Source: Halichoerus grypus (lineage: Eukaryota > Chordata > Mammalia > Carnivora > Phocidae). Taken from it: 64,000 bases of DNA. Each line of letters begins with the position of its first letter. Positions within the stretch are counted from its first letter, which is position 1. The position numbers and the translations under genes were made by a program. Positions 36,063-49,239 of this stretch are shown piece after piece. The DNA is taken from contig NC_135721.1 of NCBI RefSeq assembly GCF_964656455.1, positions 85,602,754 to 85,666,753 on the forward strand, given 5' to 3'. Below the pieces are notes generated by a model. It was not told the DNA's origin, made no database searches, and saw only the letters and a list, made by a program, of their open reading frames with translations.

Positions 36063-36547
36063 TAGCAATGTCTTCTTATGAGGAAGTCTAAACACCTCTC
36101 TTTTATACCATGAAGCAGCTTAAGGAGAGATGGAATCCGAGAAAAGCCACATAGAAGAAACAGAGAATATGAAGTAACTATAGCTGACATTTGCAAAATA
36201 TATATCAGAAGAAAAGGAACCCCCTCAGTTTTGAGAAAATTTCCATAAGGAATAAGTAAAATTCCAGGCATATAATACATGGGGATCACACCTCAAGTTG
36301 ATCATAGAGATTATAAGGTTTAATAACCGAGTATATCTACAGTTCTGTGCTAGGTGCAGGGCTCTCCGTAATTGTAGTAAAAGCCCCAACACAAACAAAT
36401 GACCATTTTAATTGTAATTATCATGGCACAGACATATCTGTCAAATAGTGCAGGAACATCACCAGAAGTTGCAATGGATTCTAAGAGGGCAAGCACTGGG
36501 ATATTTCACTTGGCTGTATTTAGTTAAGACTTTCAACAGTGACTTAC

Positions 36548-36827
<280 letters not shown>

Positions 36828-36989
36828 CTGGCCTTGAACCTCAAGAAAGCAATGGCTGTTTAGCATCTAGTATTCTCATAGATAACTACCTGAATAAGGT
36901 TTACACTGACTTATAATTTCAGGAAATATGTTGGTAACCAGAATATTCAGGTCACACAGAGAGTAATCGTGAAATATAATACTTAGGAT

Positions 36990-37235
36990 TATGGACTCCA
37001 GAACAAGGGTACAGTAGCACATGGGTTAAAAGTCTGGCTCTGTCACTTTCAAGTTGAGTACGTTTAAGCAGGTAAACCATCCCTTCTATCTCTGTGTTTC
37101 CTTCTCAGTAAAATAAGGATATTAAATTCCATTTCACAGGTATGTTTGGAGCATTAAGTGAATTACTACATGGAAACTTAGAATAGTGCTTGACAGACGC
37201 CCAGTGTTCAGCGAATACTGATTACCATTTTTATT
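36990..37235 (+). mobile_element. MIR SINE, near full length
   Basis: The core order is well kept: AAAAGTCTGGCTCTGTCACT, AGTTGAGTACGTTTAAGCAGG, CTCTGTGTTTCCTTCTCAGT, AAAATAAGGATATTAAATTCC, GCATTAAGTGAATTACTACA, TAGTGCTTGACAGACGCCCA. An ancient mammalian SINE in sense orientation. Confidence 0.85.
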
Positions 37236-37707
37236 ATGACTATGGAACACACTGAGAGAATTCTGTCCCAAGAAGGCGTAGCCCCACTGGATGCATGAAA
37301 CTCTGATGGCAGTGGTAAATATTACCACCAATGGGAATAAAGTTTTCCATTGTTTATTGGGTCTTAGGAAATCAAACTAGATCAAATGCATATCAAGAAA
37401 TGTATAAAAACATCACCTATTCTGACTTAGAAACAATCACTTTTAAATCTGTTTCAATTGAATTTACTATTTGGCACTAAATTCTGGAGACTTTTGTATG
37501 TGTTCAGCACCCAGGGCAGGAAGTACGGGCAACTCAATACCCGCATCTCTAGTGAACTGCAATAGGAATTATATTTCAAGCCCACTTGAGTAGTTTACAT
37601 TTAACCTGGCTACACGCAGTCATGGAGATGGGGATCCAGCTGGATTCCTTAGCAATCTCATAAACTTAGCCTTTCAATCAGACAAGAACTTAAAGACTTG
37701 TTCAACT

Positions 37708-37870
37708 GGGGCACCTGGGTGGTTCAGTCCTTTGAGCATCCTGCTCTTGATTTCAGCTCAGATCACGATCTCAGGGTCATGTGCTCAAGGCCCATGTCTG
37801 GCTCCAGGCTGGGTGTGGAGCCTGCTTAAGAATCCTTCTCTCCCTCTCTCTCTGCCCCCCCCCCAAAAAA
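37708..37870 (+). mobile_element. CAN SINE, shortened copy
   Basis: A GGGGCACCTGGGTGGTTCAG head and a CTCTGCCCCCCCCCC end, lacking the usual AAATAAATAAA tail. Target-site copies AGACTTGTTCAACT (37694-37707) and AGACTGGTTCAATG (37871-37884). Confidence 0.94.
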
Positions 37871-37884
37871 AGACTGGTTCAATG

Positions 37885-39644
37885 AACTCAACTGAAAGAC
37901 AAGGAAACAGAGATTCAAAAAGAAAAATAAAAATGGCTGTTGCAAAGTCATCCAGTAGGTTAAGAAATGAGAACAGAAAGAAGCTGACTAGCGTGAGGTT
38001 CTTTACATCACCCCACACTGCCATTAATTATTCTCTCCTATCATTTCCACATTCTTGCTATTAAAAGTGCTTCAACAGCAAATTTGATAAATATAGGATT
38101 ATTACTAAACCTTTTATTAGTTCTTACCATCTAGCCACAAGAGTAAAGTTTGGATACAATGACCATTCTGATTCAGATTAAGAAGAGAATGTTAATTTTA
38201 GGTGTAAGCATCTACCTTCCTTTTAACGATATGATTTTTGTTAAACTTACACTGATTATAACTTTTACAAATATGATTCACTCAATCATCTAATAAAAAT
38301 AATGATGCATTTAAGCTAATATATAAATGCCAGCAGGAAGTCCCAATCACACTGAATTAGGATTGTGCATTAATCTTACTTAGTTTGGCTTTATACAGTG
38401 TACTGGACATGATCATTGTGCAAAATAAAAACAAATGCTTACATTTGACCTGTGACTTATGCTTTATAAACACACACACAATCAGAGACATAATTGTGCA
38501 ATTTTTCAGCTGTACTCATCTAGCCATCCATCTAGATTTAGTGTTAACCTCATTTTTCTCCATACTGTGATTTATTTTCATCCAGATTATTTTTATTAAT
38601 TGTACAAAAGTAAACTTTGGTCTCAATTTCATATACTTTTTGTGGTACATGTTTGCATGTTTAGAAATATATGTACCCTGCTGCAGAACAGAAAATATAT
38701 CATTTTTATTAACTTCTATCAGCTCTTCTTCCATCCCCTGAACAGGAGAACAAAAGTGATTTAAAAAATAAAATAATTAAGCATTTCGGCATGTACTAAG
38801 AGCATTAGTTTGTACAACATAGATATTTTCCTTACAGATCATGTGACTCATAATGCTTTCTCCAGTTTTAAAGGTCACAAAAAGAGAGGTTTAAAAAGTT
38901 CATCCAAAAAGATGTTTAATGTGAGCCTGGGTTAGTCTCTCCTTTTATATTTGGGTGGTGACACCAATACATTTACTTGGATCCTCTGTGAGAGTTTTGT
39001 TTTCTTCTCCCAGATTTTCTGAAGTAACAGAATTAGTCTTCTAGAAGAATTTTTCATGGAAGTTCATGGCACCTGAGAAGCATCTTCCCTTCTACTGCTT
39101 ATTAGCCAGAAAAAAAAAAAAAATAGTCACTGTAAAAATGTTGTCAGTCTACTTTTTCATTTCTCTTTTGTGCCAGACAATGATTGAAGTGACTTGGATG
39201 AGAGATATTTTTACTTCTACACCTTCCTTGTGTGAGTAAACCCAACCAAGTTCAGAATCAAGGCCAGTGTTTTTCTTGACTCCTTCGTATGTATGTGGTA
39301 GTGATTGTCCAAATAGTGAACTATTTAAATCTCTGCATTATTTTTATATAAGTCAACAAGTCACAGAAAGACACTGCATATATTCTTCTTCTGAGGTCTT
39401 TAGAATACATATCTGGTTCTACATATATGCTCACATATTTAAGATTGGGTGGCCAGAATCTTCACAATCATTTCTGCAGCTCTCCAGTTCCTCTTGCTGG
39501 AGTACACACCGTTGTAAAACGGACTTACAAGTTTTCACAGATACTGTGTTCATGGAATTACAATATGATGTTCCCTTAGTTTAGAAATATTAAAACTTAG
39601 GTGTAGAGGGACTTCTGGTTTCCTGTCTGATATGGTCCTCTGAC
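37885..39644. other. Unique-looking AT-rich noncoding sequence
   Basis: No repeat or exon recognised over 1.7 kb, apart from an A run at 39110-39122 and a short CA run at 38470-38478. Confidence 0.5.
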
Positions 39645-41465
39645 AACCAAGTCAAAGATATCTGAGTAAATGGAGAGATCTTCCCTGTTCTTGGATGAGA
39701 AGAATCAATATTGTTGTCGGTTCTTCCCAACTTGATGTGTAGATTCCACACAATCCCAGTCAAGATGGCAGTGAGTTATTTTGTGGATGGCAACCAAATA
39801 ATTTCTAAAGTTCAGATGAAAAGGCAAAAGACCTAAAATAGTCAACCCAATATTGAAGAAGAACAAAGTGAAAAGAACGACACTCTCTAAATTCAAAAAT
39901 TGCTCTAAGGCTACAATAAGCCCAATAATGCAGTCTTGGCCAAAGAATAGACAAATAGACCAATGGAACAGAATAGAGAGCCCCAACATAGGTGCCCACA
40001 GATATAGTAAACTGATCTTTGACAAAGAAACAAAGGCAATTTTCATGAAGAATAAATATTCTTTTCAGTAATTAGTGCTGGAACAACTAGATATCCACAG
40101 GCCAAAGACACAGATTTTACATCCTTTTGCGAAACTTAATTCAAAATGGATCACAGAGCTAATTGTATAATGAAAAATTTACAATTTCTATAAGATAAGA
40201 TAAAATCTAGGTAACCTTGGACTTAGTAATGACTTGATAGACACAACACAAAAAGCATAATCCATGAAGAAAAAAATTAATAATTTGGATTTTATTTACA
40301 TTAAAAAATTCTGTGCTACAAAAGCAACTGATAGGGAACTAAAAAGACTAGCTACATACTCGGGGAAAATATTTACAAAACACACTAGATAAAGAACTTG
40401 TATCCTAAATATACAAAGAACCCTCAAAACTAAACAACAAGAAAACAAGCAACCCAATTTAAAAGTGGGAAAAGATATGGACACCTCACCAAAGATATAC
40501 AGATGGCAAATAAGTATATGAACGGATGCTCAACATTGCATGTCATTAGGGAATTGTGAAATAAATAGCAATAAGATAGGACTACAAAGCTATCTAACCC
40601 ATTATAATCCCAAAATCTAGAGTAGGTGCAACATCAAATGCTGGTAATGATGTAGAGCAATAGGAAATTTTATTCACTGCTAATGGCAATACAAAATGGT
40701 AGTCATTTTAGAAGAAGAAGATAGTTCATCGGTTTCTTACAAAGCTAAATATAGTCTTATCATCCAATCCAGAAATCACACGCCTTGATATTTATCCAAA
40801 AGAATTAAAACTTATGTTCACCCATAAGCCTTCATACGAATGTCTACTATAGCTTTATTCAGAAATGCCAGATACAGGAAGCAACCAAGATGCCCTTCAA
40901 TGGGTGAACAGGGAAAACAAACTACGGTATGTCCATACAATGGAATACCACCAGCAATACAAACATGAAATATCAAGCCACAAAATATCTGGGTCCCTTA
41001 AATGCATATTGCTAAGCTAAAGAAACCAAACTGCCTGATTTTAACTACATGACTTTCTGGAAAAATGAAAAATATAGGCACAGTAAAAAAGATCAGAGGT
41101 TGCATAGGATTCAGAGAGGGGAGGGAGAATGAATAGGTTGAGCACAGGGGATTTTTAAGGCAGTGAAACTATGTTATAATAGTTATAGGTACATGACATT
41201 ATGCATTTGTGAAAATCCATAGTACTGTACAATACAAAGAGTGAACTCTACTATAAATTATGTATTTTAGTGAATAATAATATATCAATATTGGTTCATC
41301 AATTGTAGCAAATGTGCCACATTAATCCAAGATGTTAGTAATAAGGGAAACCACACGCAAGACCAAGAAGGGAGTGTGGGAACTCTATCCTTCCTGTTCA
41401 GTTTTTCTGTAATCTTCAAACTGCCCTAAAAGTAAAATATGTTTCTTTTAAAAATCAAATGTACA
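39645..41465 (+). mobile_element. Ancient LINE-1 (L1M) ORF2 3' part and complete 3' UTR
   Basis: It opens with ORF2 sequence just upstream of the thumb region (GAGAGATCTTCCCTGTTCTTGG), runs through AATAGACCAATGGAACAGAA, GATCTTTGACAAAGAAACAA and the ATGGAATACCACCAGCAATA block, and ends with the L1M 3' UTR (CAATATTGGTTCATCAATTG, AACTGCCCTAAAAGTAAAAT). The frames are broken. Relative to the young copy at 24469 it covers nearly the same 3' part of the element but is far more diverged. Confidence 0.9.
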
Positions 41466-42439
41466 AATACAAGAAAGTTCTATAACATGTAATTCTGAAA
41501 ATCTTTACAGAACTTGTGGTTTGTTTTAATATCAAGGTTTTATAGATTGCGATGGACAGCATCTTTATTAACATACTAAATTCGACCATGACAGACATTC
41601 ATCAATGCTATATATTCACAGCTGGATTGTGATATGCAAATATAGAATATATCCTTTGCTATTTGCCGTATTGTTCATTGATTCATTTTTTGAGGTATAG
41701 AAATGAATTCACCTTCCATATAGTTCATATATATGTCGCCAGTTCTTCACACTCTATATAAATTGATCCTGGAACATCTGTGAGAATCCTTAAATACCTC
41801 TCATGCCCCCAGGGGAGTAAATATGACTCGCATATAAACAGACACCTTTTTTAATATCTAAAATCCCTATCAATTTCATAGCAACTATAAATAACCATTA
41901 ATTTACAACCCTAAAACTAGTTTCTTCGATTATGCTTCATATAATTATATATATTTTAAATGCAAATATTTGTTTATAAATATTACTCAAAGAACTAATA
42001 AGCTCTTTTAAATACCAAAATATCTCACTTTCTCTAATTATGATAATTTTATAGCTGGATAAATAGCATGTCAGACTGTTTGCTCCTCCTTTATCCATTG
42101 TGGTGCGCTCAAATGGGAAATCTAAAAAATAAAGTCTGTGGCAGATTTTCCAACTGCTTTTGGTTTTGAACATAGAATGCTAAGAAAATGTGTGCTCTTT
42201 GTGCAGTTACCATATATAAAAATCATTTAAAATACAAGATCCATTATTCTACATTGCAAAAGGTATTTCTGATGGTCTATCGATACCTGTCAATCTTCTA
42301 TCTTGTTTTCTTGTTTCATCAAAACTCATTAACATAAAACAGATTCCAAGTCCAGAACTCAATAACTTCAGACCTTCTAAAATAATAGGATAATTTTTAC
42401 ACTAAAGAAATACTTGTGAATGTTAACATTTAATAGAAA
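41466..42439. other. Unresolved AT-rich sequence
   Basis: No repeat, exon or RNA gene recognised. Confidence 0.5.
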
Positions 42440-42600
42440 ATGTTGCTGCTGCACACTGGGGAGCAAACACGACTGGGCATACGGTCCCCAGCCCTCCAGG
42501 AGCCCAATTCTAGTGAAAGACACAGAAGTATAAGTAAAATTGGTCAACGCTGACTACTCCAATGGCTATCATAGAGATACAAAGTCCGTTGGGAGTATAA
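42440..42600 (-). mobile_element. LINE L2 3' remnant, antisense
   Basis: CCAGCCCTCCAGGAGCCCAA and TTCTAGTGAAAGACACAGAA match the antisense L2 block GCCCTCAAGGAGCTCACAGTCTAGTGG..AGACA. Diverged. Confidence 0.5.
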
Positions 42601-42799
42601 AAAAAGGGAGCAATTCCATGTACATAACCTCCTGTTGAACTTGAAACATTCAACTAAAGCACCCTCACCAACCTTGGAAACTCTGTTCCTTGAGTGTTTC
42701 ACCCTACCCCATTGCTTGTGATAGATTTCCAGATACCCACTCATGATGTTACTCTTCCTTCTAATGACACAATGTTTGACAAAATCTACTTCTGAAATT

Positions 42800-43085
42800 T
42801 AGTACTAATGCCCACCTTTCCCAGAGACCTTCCTTCATCAATGTAGCCCATGCAGCTCCAGGCATTCTCCAACATTTACCCCATCTTCTTCATCAGTAGA
42901 ATTTATTACACTGTCTATTGTCATTTTTATTGACTTTTCATTGTATTGTCTGCCTTTACTCCTATTAAACTGAAGCTCCTTGAGGGAACCTGACTCTTTC
43001 TGTTTAGGTGTTAATCTCAGTCTGTAAGACACTGTGCCTGGAAGGGTGGACTCGTTTGACTGTTGATTGACTAGCAGATTGACTA
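42800..43085 (+). mobile_element. LINE L2 3' end, sense
   Basis: Contains AAACTGAAGCTCCTTGAGGG, AACCTGACTCTTTCTG and GACACTGTGCCTGGAAGGGT, the sense 3' terminus of L2 (GAGCTCCTTGAGGGCAGGGAC..GTGCCTGGCACATAG). Confidence 0.75.
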
Positions 43086-43128
43086 CACTAGGGTTTTCAT
43101 CTCACATTTTTATTTTCTTGGTATTTTC

Positions 43129-43333
43129 GGTTTTTTTAAGATTTTATTTATTTATTTGAGAGAGAAACAGAGAGAGCATGAGAGAGAGCAAGATCAGGGT
43201 AGAGGGGCAATGGGAGAGGGAAAAGCAGACTCCTCACTGAGCAGGAAGCCCAATGCTGGGCTTGATCCCAAGACCCTGGGATCATGACCTGAGCCAAAGC
43301 AGACGCTTAACTGACTGAGCCACCCAGGAGCCC
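43129..43333 (-). mobile_element. CAN SINE, antisense
   Basis: T-rich tail complement first, then GACTGAGCCACCCAGGAGCC at the end. Target-site copies TTCTTGGTATTTTC (43115-43128) and CTCTTGGTATTTTC (43334-43347). Confidence 0.96.
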
Positions 43334-43347
43334 CTCTTGGTATTTTC

Positions 43348-44225
43348 ATTAGCAATTCAATTCAACAACTACAAATTACCTCAAAATAAATCTCTGCCCC
43401 AATGTCAGACTGAAAATGATACAATGGAGAATATAATGAAAATCAATAGTTGCATTATTTATCAAAAATATTATTAATTCTACCAATAATATAGCAAAAT
43501 GAAAGCCATACTCTACAACAATTTGACAGTGCATCAGTCAAATTTCTGTGTTAGAGAATGCTATTTCTATGCTGAGAAGAAAATTGGGCATATTATATTA
43601 TATTATACTACATTATAGTATGATCATATTCATACATCAATACCTACTTTATTTTACTTTATTGGGGCTAGAAAAAAGCTATTTGACCTAGTGTCTGAAT
43701 ATCTAATGGATTTCTGCATAGATTTGAGAAACAGAATGAATTTAAATGTTGTCAATCTCTTAAAGTTCGAAGACCCAAATTTTGTATCACAAAAAGGCCA
43801 TTCCATGAGTTTAGTTAAAGAAACCATAATAACAAAAGTTTAAAGGTTAGTTTTATTGACAGTTATTTAAAAAATGAATGGCTCACATATAATCAGATGT
43901 TTCTGATGTTTTCCATGGTTATATGATCACAGAGAGCATTCCAATAGAAGTTATAGCAATGTGATTACTTACTAATTAGGGAAGGGCTTTATGTTTACAC
44001 ACATAAGCTCTTGCTGACAGAGATAATTTTACTCAATTGAAAATTTGATATCCAGCTTTTCATACCTTTTATATCTTTTCTATAGGAACTCTGTTTATGT
44101 TAAGGCCATCATATTATTTCCTCTCTACACCCTTTCATACTGTCCCGTACTTGCCCTGTCTCTATGGAAGTGTCTTTCAAATTTTGGGCAACCCATGCAG
44201 TGAGAAATAAACTTTTCATAGAGCT
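43348..44225. other. Unresolved AT-rich sequence
   Basis: Contains a small TATTA-type run at 43588-43620. No gene or known element is seen. Confidence 0.5.
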
Positions 44226-44235
44226 CAAACACAAT

Positions 44236-44285
44236 CTCTCTGTCTCTGCCTGTCTCTCTCTCACACACACATACACATACATAAA
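44236..44285. repeat. CT-rich then CA-rich simple repeat
   Basis: TCTCTCTGTCTCTGCC..CTCTCTCTCACACACACATACACATAC, a compound pyrimidine/CA microsatellite with interruptions. Confidence 0.85.
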
Positions 44286-44364
44286 CTTGTATGTAAGACA
44301 AACATTTCCCAAAGCAATACTTAAACTTAGCACTTGTAAATGCCATGGTACATGGTAATTTAAA

Positions 44365-44440
44365 AAATAGGATTAACTGAGGTAGCGTATGTGAAATACA
44401 ATGCCTGACATAGTAATTCTCAATAAACATTTCTGAATGA
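44365..44440 (+). mobile_element. MIR/L2 3' terminus remnant
   Basis: ACAATGCCTGACATAGTAATTCTCAATAAACATTTCTGAATGA follows the TGCCTGGCACATAGTAG..CTCAATAAAT signature. Confidence 0.6.
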
Positions 44441-44599
44441 TATTGCTGAATGTTGAATTGTGAACACTATTATTTACAGTATATAAATAATTAGATATAA
44501 ATTTCAATATGCAGGGATTATGGAGATTATCATGCATACATATTGGATTTAAACATATCAGAGGACATTTAAGAGGTATATGCCACAGGACATGAATTA

Positions 44600-45215
44600 A
44601 ATAAATGTCTAGTGAGCATCTGTTATTCAAGGTGTTGAAGATACACACAACTGTGAATAAAAAAGACAACAATCTCTGCCCTCATGGAGTTAACATTCTC
44701 ATGGGCAAAGGCAGATCTTGAAGGAAAAGGAGTAAAATGTGACATGCTGATGAGTGTCATGAAACACAGAAGTACAGCAGGAAACAGTGAGGGCAGGGCC
44801 ACTGCCATGTTAGTTAGAGTTGCTAGCATGGAAGTTCTCACAGGCTTGTCAACATTTGAGGGACGGATTAAGTGAGATGACTGCATAAGTATCAAGGGAA
44901 AGTGTGGTTCAGGCAGCAGAAACAGCAAGTGCAAAGGCCCTGAGGCAAGAAGTTTTCTGGTGTGTTGAGAAATAGTGAGGAGTCCAGTAGAGCTAGAACA
45001 GTGTTCTAGAACAGTAGAGCTAGAACAGTGGAAGGAACAGGGGAGTGCTAGGAGATACAGCATTAACTGGGGGATAAATCTTAAAGAGCTTCAGAGTCCA
45101 TTTCAAGTAATTTGTTATTATCTCAGAGAGAAACCAGAAACCATTGGAGGATTTTGAGCAGAGGAATCATATGATCTGACTTTAAGTTTTAAGAGACTCT
45201 TACAGAAAGCAAGCA
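44600..45215 (-). mobile_element. LINE L2 3' region, antisense
   Basis: Antisense L2 blocks appear in order: GAGCATCTGTTATTCAAGGT, CTCTGCCCTCATGGAGTTAAC, AGTGCAAAGGCCCTGAGGCA, CATTGGAGGATTTTGAGCAG and AATCATATGATCTGACTTTA. A 19-bp unit is duplicated inside it (see findings). A 146-codon antisense frame here (44623-45063) is a chance opening within the L2 and not a gene. Confidence 0.8.
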
Positions 45216-45264
45216 AATGGTTACATAATATTTCAAGCCATGGGGTGGTCTGAACTAATCTGCA

Positions 45265-45745
45265 TATGAGGTGTGATACCCAGAATAATAGCCCATTAAA
45301 GGTATCTGCATTCTCCTCCCCAGAGCCTGTGAAAATGCTAGGTTGCATGGTAATAGGAAATAAGGCTTCATATAGAATTAAGATTGCTAATCAGCTGAAC
45401 TTGAGGAGGTTATGCTGGACTATGTAGGTGGACCCAAAGTAATCACAAGCATCCTTATAAATGCAAGAGGGGGATGGAGGAATCAGTCAGGGAGAGAGTT
45501 GACTGTGGGTTTTGATGTGCAAAAAGGAGCCACAAGCTAAGGAATGTGAGAAAACCAAAAAAGCCAAAGAAATGCATCCTCCCCTAGATTCTCCAGATGG
45601 AACACAGCTCGGCCAGCACCTTGATGTTGGCCCAGGGAGATCCATTTCAGACTTCTAACCTCTAGAACTGCAAGAGAATAAGTTGTATTGTTTTAAGTCC
45701 CTGAGTTTAAGGTGATTTGTTACAGCAGTAATAGGAAACCACTAT
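45265..45745 (+). mobile_element. MLT1-type LTR (ERVL-MaLR), solo
   Basis: Clear family blocks: CCCCAGAGCCTGTGAAAATG, GTGGACCCAAAGTAATCACA, AGCATCCTTATAAATGCAAG, CCAGCACCTTGATGTTGGCC, TTCAGACTTCTAACCTCTAG, AACTGCAAGAGAATAAG and the terminal TTGTTACAGCAGTAATAGGA. No internal viral genes flank it. Confidence 0.9.
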
Positions 45746-46828
45746 ATAAAGTATCAACCATCTTGGCTTAGGAAAGTGACAGCAAGAGGTGGAAAGAGTC
45801 CTGGAAAAGTCCTGGGTTGACCCCCAAATCCTTTTACTTTCCAGTGTGTCACTTTAGGACATGGAGGGCTTCTTTGGCACCCACACCTCTGCCCCAGTTT
45901 CCCGCTGCTTCTCTCCCATTACTGGTTATGTCTGGTAGTTTTACTTACTTTCAGAGTCTTTTTCAATACTGGTCAATGAAGTCACTTAAACACGTTCTTC
46001 TCATGATCCCATTGTTATAAAATATGTGTGTGTGTATGTGTGCATGTGTGTCCATGTGCATGCATGGGCACACATATGTGTATGCCTGCCTGCATAAACT
46101 CGAAAGGAAAAAATCCTGGACAACCTATGCAAATGAGTAAGAGATGGAGTGGGATGTGTGTAAGTGAACCTCTATGTCCAACTTTAGAGGTTGCTTGGCT
46201 GGACGTCAGGCATCAGGAGAAAGAACTGTTCTGGCTATGGGAAATCAGAGTAAGATTTTTTTTTCTCTTGCTTAATTATAAATGAAAATGAGGGTAAATA
46301 TGTAAGCACATAGACCTCAAAATTACACATTCTTTGTAAGTCAAAACAAATATTGGCAATTTCATGTGGTTCAAGCTAATACGTTGTTGCAGCAGAGAAA
46401 TCTTGAAATTCATGACATGTTATTTTATGAAGGTATGTGCATGGATGCCTCCACATTGACACAGTCCTATTACATGAGGAAAGGCAATGTCAGCTGGGTT
46501 CTTCGGTGACGGATCAATGAAGAAGCCTATAAAGATGAGTGTAATTTTGGCAGCCGGAATCAGCATATAGCAAAATGAAAAAAAAAAAAAAAAAACAGCC
46601 ACTGAAATGGGGCTTATCTATTTACTCAGCAGTTGATAAAGGCTGACAAGTTAATTAAGTCACTTTTATTAAGGTTGCAATACCACGTGAGACCAGTGAT
46701 AATACACTTAACTGATGTGGTCAATATTTTTAAAAAATACTACTAAAAAAAATATCAATTAAAAGTTAATACTTTAAAAATAATTTAAACCAGGTGACCT
46801 AAATTAAGTGAAATCAATTAAAATTTTG
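45746..46828. other. Unresolved sequence with a degenerate TG repeat
   Basis: A TGTGTGTATGTGTGCATG-type stretch occupies about 46023-46090, and an A run of about 19 bases sits at 46577-46595. The rest is not recognised. Confidence 0.5.
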
Positions 46829-46970
46829 TGGGGATGGGCTAGATGGGTGATGGAGATTAAGGAGGGCACTTGTTGTGATGAGCACTGTGATATGTAAGTG
46901 ATGAATCACTGAGTTCTACTCTTGAAACTAATATCACCCTAAGAATTTAAATAAAAACTTGAAAAAAAAC
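46829..46970 (+). mobile_element. Carnivore L1 3' end, older subfamily, 5'-truncated
   Basis: GGGGATGGGCTAGATGGGTG, AGGAGGGCACTTGTTGTGAT, GTGATGAATCACTGAGTTCT and AATTTAAATAAAAACTTG are the same subfamily end as at 21273, here only about 140 bp. Confidence 0.9.
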
Positions 46971-47936
46971 ACAAAAGACAATTTTGAAAATATCAAACCA
47001 CCCTAGAATGATGGCAGAAGATTAGGAATGGTTTAACATGTTCAAAAATGGGAATGAGAATAAATATTTTATAATATAATACAAAGGTATCAATAATTAA
47101 AAAACTTTACACTTAACAAAATTCTCAATGCAATTTATGTTTCTGAAATAATGATATCAGGTTGATACATTTCTTTTCAGGTATTTTAGCAGATTAAGGG
47201 TATATGTTTATTATCCCAAACCCATCTTAACTAATATCATTCTCAGGGTCAAAAACTTTCTGAAAATAACTGCTCTGGGATGTTCATTATTAATAGTGTT
47301 CCTCTCTCGTTAATAGTTTATGGTGAGCTTCTCAGAATATTATGAGACTGTAAAAATTCTATCCCAATAAATGTGTCTATAGTAATAAATTGAATATAAG
47401 TTATAGTCTGTGAGTTTCACACTGATTTATGCTTGTCGTAACTAGTAGCTGCGCGTGGTCTGAACGACCTGGCAGAGTACAGCATATGGTTTACTCTCTG
47501 CAGGTGCATAAGATCCAGAAATAACCCCAATTTGGAGAAAAAAAGTATAAAATTAGATCAGAAATTATTAATTTATTCCTAAACCAAACCTGAGTAGGAA
47601 ACCTCCTTTCAATCAACAATTTCTCTCTCCGGAGCACTCCTTTACTTGAGATAGGAAACTAGAGCCAATAGAATGTGTTTCTGGAAGTGATTAAGTGTTA
47701 AAGATGAGAGACACACAACAGAGATTTTTGGTACACATTCATTTGGTGCATTTGCCACTAATAAAACCCCTCATCTTGTCTTTCCATCACAGGGCTGTTA
47801 TACATGTCACTGACATAGGTTTTCATATTAAAATTGAAGAAAATCTCTTTAAATTTTAAGAATGAAAACAGTAATATTACATTTTTATGCAATCTAAAAT
47901 ATCTGCCTGTAACAACTTAGTTCCAAAGATCAAGAT
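46971..47936. other. Unresolved AT-rich sequence, possibly with degraded L1
   Basis: TTAACAAAATTCTCAATGCAA and the general A-richness hint at old L1, without a firm landmark. Confidence 0.35.
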
Positions 47937-47953
47937 AAAAACTGAAATATTCA

Positions 47954-48240
47954 AAAAAAGAAGAAGAAGAATGTAACAGGAGGGGAAGAATGAAGGGGGG
48001 AAATCGGAGGGGGAGAAGAACCATGAGAGACGATGGACTCTGAAAAATAAACTGAGGGTTCTAGAGGGGAGGGGGGTGGGAGGATGGGTTAGCCTGGTGA
48101 TGGGTATTGAGGAGGGCACGTTCTGCATGGAGCACTGGGTGTTATGCACAAACAATGAATCATGGAACACTATATCTAAAACTAATGATGTAATGTATGG
48201 GGATTAACATAACAATAAAAAAATTTAAAAAAAAAGAAAA
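47954..48240 (+). mobile_element. Solo young carnivore L1 3' UTR distal module
   Basis: Only the distal 3' UTR module of the young L1 is present, starting in AAAAAAGAAGAAGAAGAATG, and it closely resembles 26405-26712. The 17-bp target-site copies AAAAACTGAAATATTCA (47937-47953 and 48241-48257) are identical, so it is a recent independent insertion. Confidence 0.97.
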
Positions 48241-48257
48241 AAAAACTGAAATATTCA

Positions 48258-49239
48258 GCTTATCATCATCATGATCCCAAATATACTACAATACTCAGTA
48301 TTTTCATACTGAAGATAAAATATCAAGATAATGGACTCCTTCTACCCCAGCTTTCTGTTGCATTCACTTAGCCCTGGTTAGTTACTTTGACACCATACGT
48401 TTTTCCCTCTCTCAAACACAAATGTGAAGCAAAAATAACTGAAGCATTTTGAACTGTTTGACATTTAACCTCTGACTATTTCCGAATAACGATCTATAAT
48501 TTCTAAGCCTATGCAAATGGAAATCTTTGTCTCTTTACATATTTTGGCACAATTTTATGTTAGATCTGAAGAATGCAATTAGGAAGTTTAAATGACAGAA
48601 CACATTTAAGTAAGGGTGTATATTGTGGGATGAATAATACAAAATATTTTAAATAGCTTCCGATGGTTATGTTCCGAGTATGTCATACTATAGTTGACAG
48701 CAAGTAGAACACTTCACCCACAGGTGAGAAATGAGAAATTTTAAGGCCTATTGAACACAACATAATTTCACAGTGGATCAGCACAAATTTATACAGTGCA
48801 GGTGTTTCCATAATTGGAGTCCATTGGAAAAATGCACAGTATTCCATGCTCAACAATGTTCAAACGCAATTCCATCTGGGTACTTTGCTGATCTCATAAT
48901 AACATGATACTTATTGAAATGTAAAAATAATACAAGTAAACTCCAAAATTAATTATCTTGAAAAGTGCTTTGCCTTCTTGCAGAAAGTTTTGGGATTCCT
49001 AATATACTTAAGGCAGTACACTTCTGAATTATCTATGTATAATAAAATTGTGATAACAAATGATGTTTAATTTCAAGAATATATCATTTAAAGAGTTTTA
49101 TACATATAGACATATGTATGTCAAGAATAAGATGTATCATTTATATATCCCACTTCTTAGTGAGGAAGTGGCAAGGTCACATTGTAACAAAAGCATATGG
49201 AATGGGAGTTATGTTGGCCATCTTTGGAAAATACGATCT
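48258..49239. other. Unresolved, probably unique noncoding sequence
   Basis: No repeat or exon recognised. Confidence 0.5.

Noticed and set aside
44623..45063. A 146-codon antisense frame
   Set aside because: It lies within an L2 remnant and does not show the L2 reverse-transcriptase motifs; it is a chance opening.
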